Shown here: one piece after another, positions 16,780-26,101 of the stretch
Position numbering within the stretch: the stretch's first letter is position 1
How the letters are laid out: the number at the start of each line of letters is the position of its first letter
NCBI RefSeq assembly: GCF_003248355.1
Contig: NZ_QKWY01000002.1
Location: 1,488,001 to 1,552,000, forward strand
Length of the DNA stretch: 64,000 bases
Direction: 5' to 3'
Source of the DNA: Streptomyces sp. AC1-42W
GTDB lineage: Bacteria; Actinomycetota; Actinomycetes; Streptomycetales; Streptomycetaceae
Position numbers and translations under genes: made by a program
The notes under the pieces: generated by a model
Told to the model about the DNA's origin: nothing
The model's input: the letters and a program-made list of their open reading frames with translations, nothing else
The model's database searches: none

Positions 16780-18444
16780 ATGGCCAGGGAATTCCAGCGC
16801 GGCCACAAGGCCAAGATCAGCGATCTCACACCGGGGACGGACCTGTACGTAGGGGTGCAGATCGCCGGACCGGGGCTGAGTTTTGACATCAGCTGCTTCG
16901 GGCTCGACGCCAATGAGCAGCTCTCCGACGACCGGTATTTCATCTTCTTCAATCAGCCGAAGTCCCCGGAGGAGTCCATTCAGCTCCTCGGCGCGCAGGC
17001 CGGTGACACCGAGTCGTTCCGCGTCACCCTGGACCGCATTCCGGCGAACATCCAGAAGCTCTCGTTCACCGCCACGGTGGACGGTGCCGGGCAGATGTCC
17101 CAGGTCGGGCCCGGTTACATCCGGATCGTGGCGGGCGGCGAGGAAGTCGTCCGGTACGCGTTCAACGGCTCCGAGTTCAGCACCGAGCGCGCCGTCATGC
17201 TCGGCGATTTCTACCTGAAGGACGTCTGGCGGTTCGCCGCCGTGGGCCAGGGCTTCGACGGCGGTCTGGAGGCGCTGCTGAAGAACTTCGGCGGCGAGGT
17301 CGCCGAGGAGACACCGGCCGCAGCGCCGCCGCAGGCCGCGGCCCCGTCGTTCGCGCCGCCCGCCCAGGCGGCCCCGGCGCCGTCGTTCGGCGCCCCGGCC
17401 GCCCCGCAGGCACCCCAGGCCCCGCAAGCGCCGCAGCCTCCGCAGCCCGCGCCGTCCTTCGGCGCGCCGCCCGCCCCCGCGCCCGCCCCGCAGATGCACG
17501 CCGCGCCGACGATCATCGCCCCGATGACCCCGCCCGGCGGCACCGTGCCGCCGCCGCCCGCCCCGGCCCCGTACGGCCAGCCGGGCCAGCAGCCCCCGCC
17601 GCCCCCGCAGCCGCAGTTCGGCCAGGTGCCGGGACAGACGCCCCCGCCCTACGGGCAGCAGGCACCCGCCCCGTACGGGCAGCCCGCGCCGTCCCCGTAC
17701 GGTCAGCAGCCCGCCGGTATGCCGCCCGGCCAGCCCGGCATGCCCGGTATGCCCATGCCCGGTGGTGCGCCGCAGGCCGCCGGTGCCGGGCTGGCGGCCG
17801 CGCTCCAGCCGTACAAGGAGACCGCGACCGGCCAGCGCTGGACGCCGCAGAACCAGCAGCTCATGCGCGTCGACCTGTCCATGGGCGGCACGCCCGTGCT
17901 GGCCCGGCAGGGCAGCATGGTGATGTACCAGGGCAAGATCGACTTCAGCTACAAGGGGGCGGGTTTCGCCGGCCGCATGGTCGGCAACGCCACCGGCCAG
18001 GAGATGCAGCTGATGCGCTGTACCGGCCGGGGCCAGGTCTTCCTCGCCGAGGAAGGCTCCCACCTGCACTCGATCGAACTCCAGGGCGACGGCATCTGCG
18101 TCTCCGCCGAGAACGTGCTCGCCTTCGACGAGACCCTCCAGTACGAGGTCCGCCGCATCGAGGGCCACGGCATCCCCGGCGGCGCGCTGTTCACCATGCA
18201 GTTCCAGGGCAGCGGCACCATCGTGGTCAAGACCCACGGCGTCCCCGTCGTCCTGCCGGTCACCCCGACCACCTTCGCCGACTGCAACGCCGTGGTGGCG
18301 TGGTCGTCCGCCTCCCAGGTGATCATCTCCAGCCAGGTCCGGCTGCGCCGCAACGCGTACCCCGGCCACAGCGGGGAGACCGTGAACCTCCAGTTCCGGG
18401 GCGCCCCCGGCAACTTCATCGTCGTCCAGCCCTACGAGGTCTGA
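16780..18444 (+). CDS. TerD-AIM24 fusion protein
   Basis: A 554-residue protein in three parts. Residues 1-165 form a TerD domain (GLDANEQLSDDRYFIFFNQ, with the acidic calcium-site pattern of the family). Residues 170-335 are a Pro/Ala/Gln-rich linker with PYGQ repeats. Residues 340-554 are an AIM24/DUF124 beta-barrel-like domain (MVGNATGQEMQLMRCTGRG). TerD proteins bind calcium and act in tellurite, phage and membrane stress; AIM24-like domains are of unknown function in bacteria. The next two genes encode stand-alone AIM24 proteins, so a joint complex is likely. Upstream, TAGCCT near 16733 is a possible -10 box, and TGTACCGG is repeated 11 bp apart at 16686 and 16697. Confidence 0.88.
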   Translation: MAREFQRGHKAKISDLTPGTDLYVGVQIAGPGLSFDISCFGLDANEQLSDDRYFIFFNQPKSPEESIQLLGAQAGDTESFRVTLDRIPANIQKLSFTATVDGAGQMSQVGPGYIRIVAGGEEVVRYAFNGSEFSTERAVMLGDFYLKDVWRFAAVGQGFDGGLEALLKNFGGEVAEETPAAAPPQAAAPSFAPPAQAAPAPSFGAPAAPQAPQAPQAPQPPQPAPSFGAPPAPAPAPQMHAAPTIIAPMTPPGGTVPPPPAPAPYGQPGQQPPPPPQPQFGQVPGQTPPPYGQQAPAPYGQPAPSPYGQQPAGMPPGQPGMPGMPMPGGAPQAAGAGLAAALQPYKETATGQRWTPQNQQLMRVDLSMGGTPVLARQGSMVMYQGKIDFSYKGAGFAGRMVGNATGQEMQLMRCTGRGQVFLAEEGSHLHSIELQGDGICVSAENVLAFDETLQYEVRRIEGHGIPGGALFTMQFQGSGTIVVKTHGVPVVLPVTPTTFADCNAVVAWSSASQVIISSQVRLRRNAYPGHSGETVNLQFRGAPGNFIVVQPYEV

Positions 18445-18455
18445 GGGAGCCCGTC

Positions 18456-19136
18456 ATGAACCAGCAACTCGCGGGCTACGCCCCGACCCCCGTCACGGCA
18501 CGGATGGAGAACCACGGCCATTCCATGCTGAAGGTCGCCATGGCGACCGGCCAGGACCTCTACGCGCGCACCGGATCGATGGTCGCGTACGAGGGCTTCA
18601 TCCAGTACGAGCCCAACCCGCCCGCCGTCCGCCAGATCGCCTCGCAGTGGATCACCGGCGAGGGCGCGCCCCTGATGAAGTGCACCGGCGACGGTCTGCT
18701 CTACCTCGCCGACTACGGCGCCGACGTCGTCGTCATCAACCTCAACAACGACTCCCTCTCGGTCAACGGCACCAACGTCCTCGCCTTCGACGGCCACCTC
18801 ACCTGGGGCGTCGAGCGGGTCAAGGGCCTGGCCAAGTTCGCCGGCCAGGGCCTGTGGAACGTCTGCATCTCCGGCACCGGCTGGGTCGCGATCACCTCGC
18901 GCGGCACGCCGATCGTCGTGGACTGCGGGCGCGGCGAGGACGAGACGTACGTCGACCCGGACGCGCTCGTCGCCTGGTCCCCGAATCTCAAGGTGAAGGG
19001 CAAGCGCAGCTTCAAGGCGTCCTCGCTCATCGGGCGGGGCAGCGGCGAGGCGTTCCAGATGGCCTTCTCCGGCCAGGGGATCGTCGTCGTCCAGCCGAGC
19101 GAGGACAGCACCGACCGGCTGCGCGTCCGGAACTGA
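18456..19136 (+). CDS. AIM24-family protein (second of three)
   Basis: A 226-residue protein made almost entirely of one AIM24/DUF124 domain: GQDLYARTGSMVAYEGFIQY near the start, KCTGDGLLYLADYGADVVVINL in the middle and GQGIVVVQPSE at the end. It starts 11 nt after the TerD-AIM24 stop, with GAGGGAG as ribosome site, so the genes form an operon. There is no signal peptide or membrane segment. Function is unknown; paralogy with its neighbours suggests hetero-oligomers. Confidence 0.85.
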   Translation: MNQQLAGYAPTPVTARMENHGHSMLKVAMATGQDLYARTGSMVAYEGFIQYEPNPPAVRQIASQWITGEGAPLMKCTGDGLLYLADYGADVVVINLNNDSLSVNGTNVLAFDGHLTWGVERVKGLAKFAGQGLWNVCISGTGWVAITSRGTPIVVDCGRGEDETYVDPDALVAWSPNLKVKGKRSFKASSLIGRGSGEAFQMAFSGQGIVVVQPSEDSTDRLRVRN

Positions 19137-19155
19137 CGGGGGAGGAAGACAGATC

Positions 19156-19911
19156 ATGCAGAGTTCGCTTTTCGGCCTCACGGAAGCGCAGTCCCAGGAG
19201 CGCTACGCCCTCCAGAACCCGCAGCTGCTGCGGGTCGCGCTGACCGGTCACGACGACGTCCTCGCCCGCAAGGGCGCCATGGTCGCCTACCAGGGGCTGA
19301 TGGAGTTCGACGGCGAGTACCAGTCGAGTTCCCAGCGCCGCTCCCGCGCCCACACCGGCGAGGGCCTGGACCTGATGCGCTGCTCCGGGCAGGGCACCGT
19401 CTACCTCGCCAACCTGGCGCAGTACATCCACGTCGTCGACGTGGACCACGACGGTCTGACCGTGGACAGCTCCTACGTCCTGGCCCTGGACTCCTCGCTG
19501 CACACCGAGGTCATCGCCGTGGACAGCCAGTACGGCATCTCCGGCACCGGCAAGTACCAGCTCAACATCTCCGGCACCGGCAAGGTCGCCCTGATGACCT
19601 CCGGCCAGCCGCTGATGATGCAGGTCACGCCCGACAAGTACGTCAGCGCCGACGCCGACGCCATCGTCGCCTGGTCCACCTCGCTGCGCGTGCAGATGCA
19701 GGCCCAGACGCACTCCTCGGGCGTCTTCCGCCGGCGCGGCAACACCGGCGAGGGCTGGGAGCTCAGCTTCCTCGGACAGGGCTTCGCCCTGGTGCAGCCG
19801 AGCGAGCTGATGCCGCCGCAGAACGCCCAGATCGGACAGGGCCTCGCCGCCCAGTACGGCATGGGCCAGCACGGCGCGCACGGCCAGAACCAGAACAACT
19901 CCTGGAACTGA
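19156..19911 (+). CDS. AIM24-family protein (third of three)
   Basis: A 251-residue AIM24/DUF124 protein: DDVLARKGAMVAYQGLMEF, RCSGQGTVYLANLAQYIHVV and GQGFALVQPSE mark the same fold as its upstream neighbour. It ends in a Gln/Gly/His/Asn-rich tail. GGAGGAAG precedes the ATG by about 9 nt. It closes the three-gene operon, followed by a strong hairpin at 19934-19966. Confidence 0.85.
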   Translation: MQSSLFGLTEAQSQERYALQNPQLLRVALTGHDDVLARKGAMVAYQGLMEFDGEYQSSSQRRSRAHTGEGLDLMRCSGQGTVYLANLAQYIHVVDVDHDGLTVDSSYVLALDSSLHTEVIAVDSQYGISGTGKYQLNISGTGKVALMTSGQPLMMQVTPDKYVSADADAIVAWSTSLRVQMQAQTHSSGVFRRRGNTGEGWELSFLGQGFALVQPSELMPPQNAQIGQGLAAQYGMGQHGAHGQNQNNSWN

Positions 19912-19933
19912 ACCGCGGCGACAGCGAAGCGGA

Positions 19934-19966
19934 GTAAGGGGCGGCCTCCCGGAGGCCGCCCCTTAC
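19934..19966. terminator. Hairpin terminator after the AIM24 operon
   Basis: GTAAGGGGCGGCCTCC (19934-19949) is followed after one base by its exact reverse complement (19951-19966). It lies between convergent genes, the AIM24 operon and the leftward Nudix gene. Confidence 0.75.
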
Positions 19967-20010
19967 CGCTGCGGTCGTACGTACGCGGACCGCTCGGCCC
20001 GTGCGGGCGG

Positions 20011-20559
20011 CTACCGGCCGCCTTCGAGCACCGCGCGCGTCCGCTCCACCAGCCGCACCACCGACGCGTCGGCGACGCCGGCCACCTCGTCGTAGGCGAA
20101 CCAGCGCAGGTCCATCGACTCCTCGCTGATGCTCTCCGTCGCCCCCGACGGCGCCAGCGCCGCGTACTGCACGTCCAGATGCCAGTGGCAGGGGGCGGGA
20201 ATCCGGTGCCGGTCCAGCACCACCGGCCCGCCCGGCAGCAGCGACAGCCCGGCGATACCGGACTCCTCCGCGGCCTCCCGCAGCGCGGCCGAGGCCAGCG
20301 TGGCGTCACCGGGCTCGCAGTGGCCGCCCATCTGGAGCCACATCCGCAGCTTCCGGTGCAGCGTGAGCAGCACCCGGCCGCGCTCCGGATCGACCACCAG
20401 GGCGCTGGCCGTCAGATGCCCGGCCCCGCAGGACTTCCACATCCCGTCCGGGTGGAGCGCCAGGTGCTCCAGATACGTGTCGCGCAGCTCCTCCTGGGCT
20501 GCGCCGGCCCCCGCCCCGTAACCCTTCAGTACGAGGACGGCGTCGTCGTGCAGGCTCAC
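20011..20559 (-). CDS. Nudix hydrolase
   Basis: A 182-residue single-domain Nudix protein. The box reads GGHCEPGD...LREAAEESGI (about residues 94-118), with Asp in place of the first Glu and one extra residue in the spacer. REAAEE retains the metal-binding glutamates. The substrate cannot be assigned. Its start overlaps the stop of the upstream metalloprotease gene by 4 nt (ATGA), indicating translational coupling. Confidence 0.82.
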   Translation of the reverse strand: MSLHDDAVLVLKGYGAGAGAAQEELRDTYLEHLALHPDGMWKSCGAGHLTASALVVDPERGRVLLTLHRKLRMWLQMGGHCEPGDATLASAALREAAEESGIAGLSLLPGGPVVLDRHRIPAPCHWHLDVQYAALAPSGATESISEESMDLRWFAYDEVAGVADASVVRLVERTRAVLEGGR

Positions 20560-22010
20560 TTGTCGGTGTCGTCCTTGCCGTCGCCGTCGCCCTCGTCCCC
20601 GCCGGCGCCGTCCTCCGGGGCGTCCGCACCCGGCTCCGGCTTCCGCGGGCCGTTCGCCGCCTCGCCCAGCATCTTGTCCAGCTCGGAGAAGTCCAGCTGC
20701 TCGTGGTGGACGAAGCCGTCAGGGTCGTCCAGGTCGTGGGCGGTCGGCAGCATGTCGGGGTGCTCCCAGAGCGCGTCGCGGCCCTCCAGACCGCGGGCGT
20801 CCGTCAGCGAGGCCCACAGCCGAGAGGCGTCCCGCAGCCGGCGCGGACGCAGCTGGAGACCGATCAGCGTGGCGAACGTCTGCTCGGCGGGGCCGCCGGA
20901 CGCGCGCCGCCTGCGCATCGTCTCGCGTAGCGCGTCGGCCGAGGTCAGCCGGGACTTGGCCGCCGCGTGCACCACGGCGTCCACCCAGCCCTCGACCAGC
21001 GCGAGCGCCGTCTCCAGCCGGGCCAGGGCCGCCTTCTGCTCGGGCGTCTCCTCCGGCTGGAACATGCCCTGCTGGAGCGCCTCCTGCAACTGCTCCGGCT
21101 GCGACGGGTCGAACTGGCCGACCACGTCCTCCAGCCTGCTGGTGTCCACCTTGATGCCGCGCGCGTAGCCCTCGACGGCGCCGAAGAGATGCGAGCGGAG
21201 CCACGGCACATGGGCGAAGAGACGCTGATGGGCGGCCTCGCGCAGGGCCAGGTACAGCCGCACCTCGTCCTGCGGGACGCTCAGGTCCTTGCCGAACCGC
21301 TCCACGTTCAGCGGGAGGAGCGCGGCCCGGCCCGCCGGGCCCAGCGGCAGCCCGATGTCCGTCGAGCCGACCACCTCACCCGCCAGCACGCCGACCGCCT
21401 GCCCGATCTGCTGACCGAACATGGCGCCGCCCATCGACCGCATCATGCCGATCAGCGGGCCCGCCATCGCCTGCATCTCCTCGGGCAGCACATCGCCCAT
21501 GGCGAGCCCCACCCGCTCGGCGACCGGGTCCACCAGCTGCTGCCAGGCCGGAAGCGTCGCCTCCACCCACTCCGCGCGGCTCCACGCCACACTGGAGACG
21601 GCACCGGAGGGCATCGACGTCACCCCGTCCAGCCAGAGATCGGCCAGCCGCAGCGCCTCGTCCACCGCGGCCCGCTCCGCCGGGCCCACGCTCGTGTCCT
21701 TGGAACCGTCCGGGGTGCCCTGCGACACCGTCTGGCGGGCGATCTGCTTGGCCATGTCCCAGTTGACGGGACCGCCCTCGTAGCTGAGCATCTGCCCGAG
21801 CTGCTGGAACGCCGCGCCCAGATCGGCCGGGTTCATCGAGCCGAACATGGCGGCGAAGGGATTGTCACCGCCCGCGCCGGGGCCGAAGCCGAACGGGTTC
21901 GCCGGACCGCCCGAACCCTGCCCGCCCCGGGAGGGGTCGTTCTTCTTGCCCTGGTCGCCGTCGTCCGGCTCCTCCGGCGGAAGGCCGAATCCGAATGGGG
22001 TGTCACTCAC
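20556..22010 (-). CDS. DUF2342-type (zinc-dependent metalloprotease-like) protein
   Basis: A 484-residue protein. The N-terminus is Gly/Asp-rich (FGFGPGAGGDNPF). The core has MGDVLPEEMQAMAGPLIGMM and GQQIGQAVGVLAGEVVGSTD, then EVRLYLALREAAHQRLFAHVP, where EAAHQRLF stands at the expected zinc-site position. This is the actinobacterial DUF2342 family, often annotated as a putative hydrolase or metalloprotease. The typical HExxH is not present, so protease activity is unproven. The C-terminus is acidic and Lys/Asp-rich. It forms a two-gene unit with the Nudix gene. Confidence 0.75.
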   Translation of the reverse strand: MSDTPFGFGLPPEEPDDGDQGKKNDPSRGGQGSGGPANPFGFGPGAGGDNPFAAMFGSMNPADLGAAFQQLGQMLSYEGGPVNWDMAKQIARQTVSQGTPDGSKDTSVGPAERAAVDEALRLADLWLDGVTSMPSGAVSSVAWSRAEWVEATLPAWQQLVDPVAERVGLAMGDVLPEEMQAMAGPLIGMMRSMGGAMFGQQIGQAVGVLAGEVVGSTDIGLPLGPAGRAALLPLNVERFGKDLSVPQDEVRLYLALREAAHQRLFAHVPWLRSHLFGAVEGYARGIKVDTSRLEDVVGQFDPSQPEQLQEALQQGMFQPEETPEQKAALARLETALALVEGWVDAVVHAAAKSRLTSADALRETMRRRRASGGPAEQTFATLIGLQLRPRRLRDASRLWASLTDARGLEGRDALWEHPDMLPTAHDLDDPDGFVHHEQLDFSELDKMLGEAANGPRKPEPGADAPEDGAGGDEGDGDGKDDTDK

Positions 22011-22200
22011 GGGTTTCCTCGGCTCGTAGGGCCGCCGGTGGGAACCGACGGCGACTGCCCGACATCACCATCCAGCGTAGACACCAAGTCCGCTCAGGGC
22101 CTCAGTGCTCCGCCGGCACCGGCCCTGCGGCAGGATGGACGCCACCTGGTACGTACGTGTCACGCGGGTACGTACTGAAGACAACCGCTGGAGACGCCCG

Positions 22201-23343
22201 GTGAGTTCCCCAGATCCGCAGGTTCGCGCAGCGCGAAACCTGGCCGACCAGTCACCCGAGAAGAAGTCCGTCCCCGGCCGTCACCGGAGCCGCGGCCCGG
22301 TCGTGGCCGTCACCGGCGCAGCGAAAGGCGTCGGTGAGCTGCTCACCGCACGTCTCGCGGCGTCCGACGAGATCAAGCAGGTCATCGCCATCGACGAGCG
22401 CCGGGGCGAGGTCTCCGACGCCACCTGGCACCTCCTGGACGTACGCGACCCCGCCATCGCGGAGAAGCTGCGCGGCGCGGACGTCGTCGTGCACCTGGCC
22501 CTCGACCTCGACCTGGAGACCGACCCGGCCGCGCGCACCGCCTACAACGTGCGCGGCACCCAGACCGTGCTCACCGCGGCTGCGGCCGCCGGTGTCCACC
22601 GCGTCGTGCTGTGCACCTCCGCCATGGTCTACGGGGCGCTGCCCGACAACGACCTGCCGCTCGCCGAGGACGCCGAGCTGCGGGCCACCGCCGAGGCGAC
22701 CGGCGTCGGCGACCTGCTGGAGATCGAACGGCTCGGCCGCCGCGCCCCGCGCGCCCACCCCGGCCTCCAGGTCACCGTGGTACGCCCCGCCGTGCTCGTC
22801 GGCGGCACCGACACCGCGCTGACCCGCTACTTCGAGTCGCCCCGGCTGCTCGTGGTGGCCGGGTCCCGCCCCGCCTGGCAGTTCTGCCACGTCGAGGACC
22901 TGGTCACGGCGCTGGAGTACGCCGCCCTGGAGAAGATCGACGGGGAGTTCGCGGTCGGCTGCGACGGCTGGCTGGAACAGGAGGAGGTCGAGGAGCTGAG
23001 CGGGGTGCGCCGGATGGAGCTGCCCTCCGCCGTCGCGCTCGGCGCCGCCGCCCGGCTGCACCGCATCGGCCTGACCCCCTCGCCCGCCGGTGACCTCGCG
23101 TACACCATGCACCCCTGGGTGGTCAGCGTGAGCCGGCTGCACGACGCGGGCTGGCGCCCGAGCTGGACCAACGAGGAGGTGCTCGCCGCACTGCTGGAGG
23201 AGGTGGAGGGCCGCCACACCGTCGCCGGCCGCCGCCTCGGCCGCAAGGACGCCACCGCGGCCGGTGCCGCCGGCGCGACCGTCGCCCTGCTCGGCACCGC
23301 CGCCCTGGTGCGCCGCGCCCGCAAGGCCCGCCGCCGCATCTGA
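22201..23343 (+). CDS. SDR-family NAD(P)-binding protein, C-terminal membrane anchor
   Basis: A 380-residue extended SDR-like protein. VTGAAKGVGELL (about residues 38-49) is the dinucleotide site; LLDVRDPAIAEKLRGADVVVHLA follows. The usual YxxxK catalytic pair is not seen: MVYGALPDND stands where Tyr would be, without Lys. It may therefore bind cofactor without being an active oxidoreductase. The C-terminus has a hydrophobic Ala/Gly/Leu stretch followed by RRARKARRR, a likely membrane anchor with cytoplasmic basic tail. I chose GTG 22201 because GGAGA lies 6 nt upstream. It diverges from the DUF2342 gene. Confidence 0.78.
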   Translation: MSSPDPQVRAARNLADQSPEKKSVPGRHRSRGPVVAVTGAAKGVGELLTARLAASDEIKQVIAIDERRGEVSDATWHLLDVRDPAIAEKLRGADVVVHLALDLDLETDPAARTAYNVRGTQTVLTAAAAAGVHRVVLCTSAMVYGALPDNDLPLAEDAELRATAEATGVGDLLEIERLGRRAPRAHPGLQVTVVRPAVLVGGTDTALTRYFESPRLLVVAGSRPAWQFCHVEDLVTALEYAALEKIDGEFAVGCDGWLEQEEVEELSGVRRMELPSAVALGAAARLHRIGLTPSPAGDLAYTMHPWVVSVSRLHDAGWRPSWTNEEVLAALLEEVEGRHTVAGRRLGRKDATAAGAAGATVALLGTAALVRRARKARRRI

Positions 23344-23449
23344 GCGCCCCGCCGGACGGGCCCGCTGTAGGAGGCTCCAAGGCGCGGCGCGCCCCGCCGG
23401 GCGATCCGGCAATACCGCGTCGCCGGTGCGGTACGGCACGATGGGGGTC

Positions 23450-23911
<462 letters not shown>

Positions 23912-24037
23912 ACGCAAGCCGGAACGGCGGCCCTCCGCCCCGATTTGCGTAACCGCACCCCTGCCACCAGCGTTGGTTTTCCACACGGTTAATCTGCTGA
24001 TCGGTCAGCGTGACCGCTCAGGGGTAGGGAGGTCGGC

Positions 24038-24226
24038 ATGGCAGTGCTCGCCTGGTTGTTGATTCCGCTTGTCGCCGCGCTCGGCGCCGCGATATGGGGA
24101 GGCTGGGCCGCCCGCAACCGCACGGCCGGGGACGTCACCGAACTCGCCGGGTACGCGCGATTCCGCGAAGCGATGGAGAAGTCGCACTCCGGTTCCGAAC
24201 CGGTCGAGCAGATATCCAACGTCTGA
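24038..24226 (+). CDS. Small single-pass membrane protein
   Basis: A 62-residue protein. The first 20 residues form one hydrophobic segment (LAWLLIPLVAALGAAIWGGW), followed by a short hydrophilic region. GGGAGG lies upstream of the ATG. It precedes the Lon-like membrane protease gene by 81 nt on the same strand; a partner role is possible but unproven. I do not recognise a named family. Confidence 0.7.
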   Translation: MAVLAWLLIPLVAALGAAIWGGWAARNRTAGDVTELAGYARFREAMEKSHSGSEPVEQISNV

Positions 24227-24307
24227 CGCGGAAACCCCTGCCCGCTCCGGGCCCGTACGGACCGGCCCCGGCAGTGCACTGACAGGCTCTTCCCGTACTG
24301 TCGTTCC

Positions 24308-25396
24308 ATGCCACGCCGCACCGCGACGATGCTCGCCTCCTCGCTGATCCTGATCGCGCTGATCTTCGCAGGCTTGTTCTTCAAAGTGCCGTACTCGGAA
24401 ATGTCCCCCGGCCCCACCGTGAACACCCTCGGCGACGTGGACGGCGAGCCCGTGCTGAGCATCTCGGGGCACAAGACGTACAAGACGTCCGGCAACCTCA
24501 ACATGACGACGGTCCGCGTCACCGGCGCCGACTACACCATGAACCTCGTCGAGGCCTTCACCGGATGGCTGGGCCACGACAGCGTCGTCGTCCCGCACGA
24601 CACCCTCTATCCGAACGGCAAGACGGAGGAGGAGTCGACGCAGGAGAACGCCGAGGAGTTCAGCCAGTCGCAGGAGAGCGCCAAGGTCGCGGCCCTCGAC
24701 GAGCTGGGCATCCCCGTCACCTCTTACGTCGTGGTCTCCACCGTCGTCAAGGACAGCCCCGCCCAGGGCAAGCTGCACGCGGGCGACATCATCGAGGACG
24801 TGGACGGCACGAAGGTCGAGAAGCCCGAGGACGTCGCGAAGCTGGTGACCCGGCACAAGCCCGGCGAGGACGTCGTCTTCACCGTCGTCCCGGCCAAGAC
24901 CGCGGCCGCGGCCGAGAAGGCCGGCAAGAAGCCCGAGGGCACCGAGAAGATCACCGTCACCACGGCGAAGGCCCCCGAGGGCGACCGCGCGATCGTCGGC
25001 ATCCAGGCGGGCACGGACCACACCTTCCCGTTCGAGATCGACATCAAGCTCGCCGACGTGGGCGGCCCGAGCGCGGGGCTGATGTTCTCCCTGGGCCTGA
25101 TCGACAAGCTGACCCCGGGGCAGCTGACCGGCGGCAAGTTCATCGCCGGCACCGGAACCATGAACGACCAGGGCGAGGTCGGTCCCATCGGCGGCATCAC
25201 CATGAAGCTGGTCGGCGCGCGCGACGCGGGCGCCCGCTATTTCCTGACCCCCGACGAGAACTGCAAGGCCGCCGCCGCGGACACCCCCGACGGGCTCACC
25301 CTGATCCGGGTCAAGACCCTGGCCGACGCCCGCGCGTCGCTGGAGAAGCTCCGCACGGGGGACACGGCCGGTCTGCCGAGCTGCTCGACCGGCTGA
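24308..25396 (+). CDS. PDZ-domain, Lon-like serine protease (YlbL-like)
   Basis: A 362-residue membrane-anchored protease. Residues 9-26 form an N-terminal transmembrane segment. A PDZ domain spans about residues 140-205 (DSPAQGKLHAGDIIEDVDG). The Lon-type catalytic domain has nucleophile Ser255 in GGPSAGL and general base Lys300 in GITMKLVGA, the classic Ser-Lys dyad about 45 residues apart. The protein should sit with its catalytic part outside the membrane. Unlike true Lon it has no ATPase domain. Confidence 0.88.
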   Translation: MPRRTATMLASSLILIALIFAGLFFKVPYSEMSPGPTVNTLGDVDGEPVLSISGHKTYKTSGNLNMTTVRVTGADYTMNLVEAFTGWLGHDSVVVPHDTLYPNGKTEEESTQENAEEFSQSQESAKVAALDELGIPVTSYVVVSTVVKDSPAQGKLHAGDIIEDVDGTKVEKPEDVAKLVTRHKPGEDVVFTVVPAKTAAAAEKAGKKPEGTEKITVTTAKAPEGDRAIVGIQAGTDHTFPFEIDIKLADVGGPSAGLMFSLGLIDKLTPGQLTGGKFIAGTGTMNDQGEVGPIGGITMKLVGARDAGARYFLTPDENCKAAAADTPDGLTLIRVKTLADARASLEKLRTGDTAGLPSCSTG

Positions 25397-25424
25397 CCGT
25401 GTCCCGCCGCACGGAACGGACGGG

Positions 25425-25985
25425 TCAGGACTCGAACGTGGCGGCCAGCGCCTCGGCAAGACCCGGCACCAGGCCGGACCCGGTCAGCACCTCGCTCGCC
25501 GAGTCCTTCTCCCGCAGCCGTACGGCCGACTCGCGCGCCCCGTCCCGCAGCACCGCGACCGTCATCCGCACCTCCTGCCGGTCCGGGTGCCCGGCGACCC
25601 ACGCGGTGAGCCGCTTCTCGTCCAGGCCGTCCGGCACGGACGCCTCGGCGGACGGCGGCAGCATCAGCCGCTCCACGGTCATCGCGCAGCCGGCGACCGC
25701 GTCGGGCCAGGCGATCGTGGCGAGGAACTCGTCCAGCGCCGTGCCGGCGGGCAGCTCCTCCTGCTCGACCGGGGTCAGGACGGCGGCCTTGGCACCGTCG
25801 TCCTCAAGGCCGAGCTGGGCGGCGAGGCCGGGCTCCTGGGCCCGCAGCCGCGCGGTGTCGACCAGGGCGAAGAGGCGGGCGGGCTGGTCCCACCCGAGGT
25901 TGGAGACGTACTCGTCGATTTCGAGCACCGCGACGGTGAGCGGGCTCGCGGCCATCGGGGGGCCGGAGGGGGAAACGTTGGACAT
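25425..25985 (-). CDS. PPA1309-family protein
   Basis: A 186-residue actinobacterial protein of the PPA1309 family (LTVAVLEIDEYVSNLGWDQPARLFALVDT near the start; TAWVAGHPDRQEVRMTVAVLRDG near the end). Function is unknown. An alternative ATG three codons upstream (25994) lies closer to the GGAGG; both starts are plausible. It converges with the Lon-like protease gene and diverges from the UPF0182 gene. Confidence 0.8.
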   Translation of the reverse strand: MSNVSPSGPPMAASPLTVAVLEIDEYVSNLGWDQPARLFALVDTARLRAQEPGLAAQLGLEDDGAKAAVLTPVEQEELPAGTALDEFLATIAWPDAVAGCAMTVERLMLPPSAEASVPDGLDEKRLTAWVAGHPDRQEVRMTVAVLRDGARESAVRLREKDSASEVLTGSGLVPGLAEALAATFES

Positions 25986-26101
25986 GGAGAACATCCTGCC
26001 TCCTTCCGCCCCGGTAACGGGAACTAGGTAAAGCGTCAGTAAGTTGAAGGGATGGGCTCTACGATCGCTGGGCCCGCTCCACACGACCCGCGAACTTCGA
26101 G

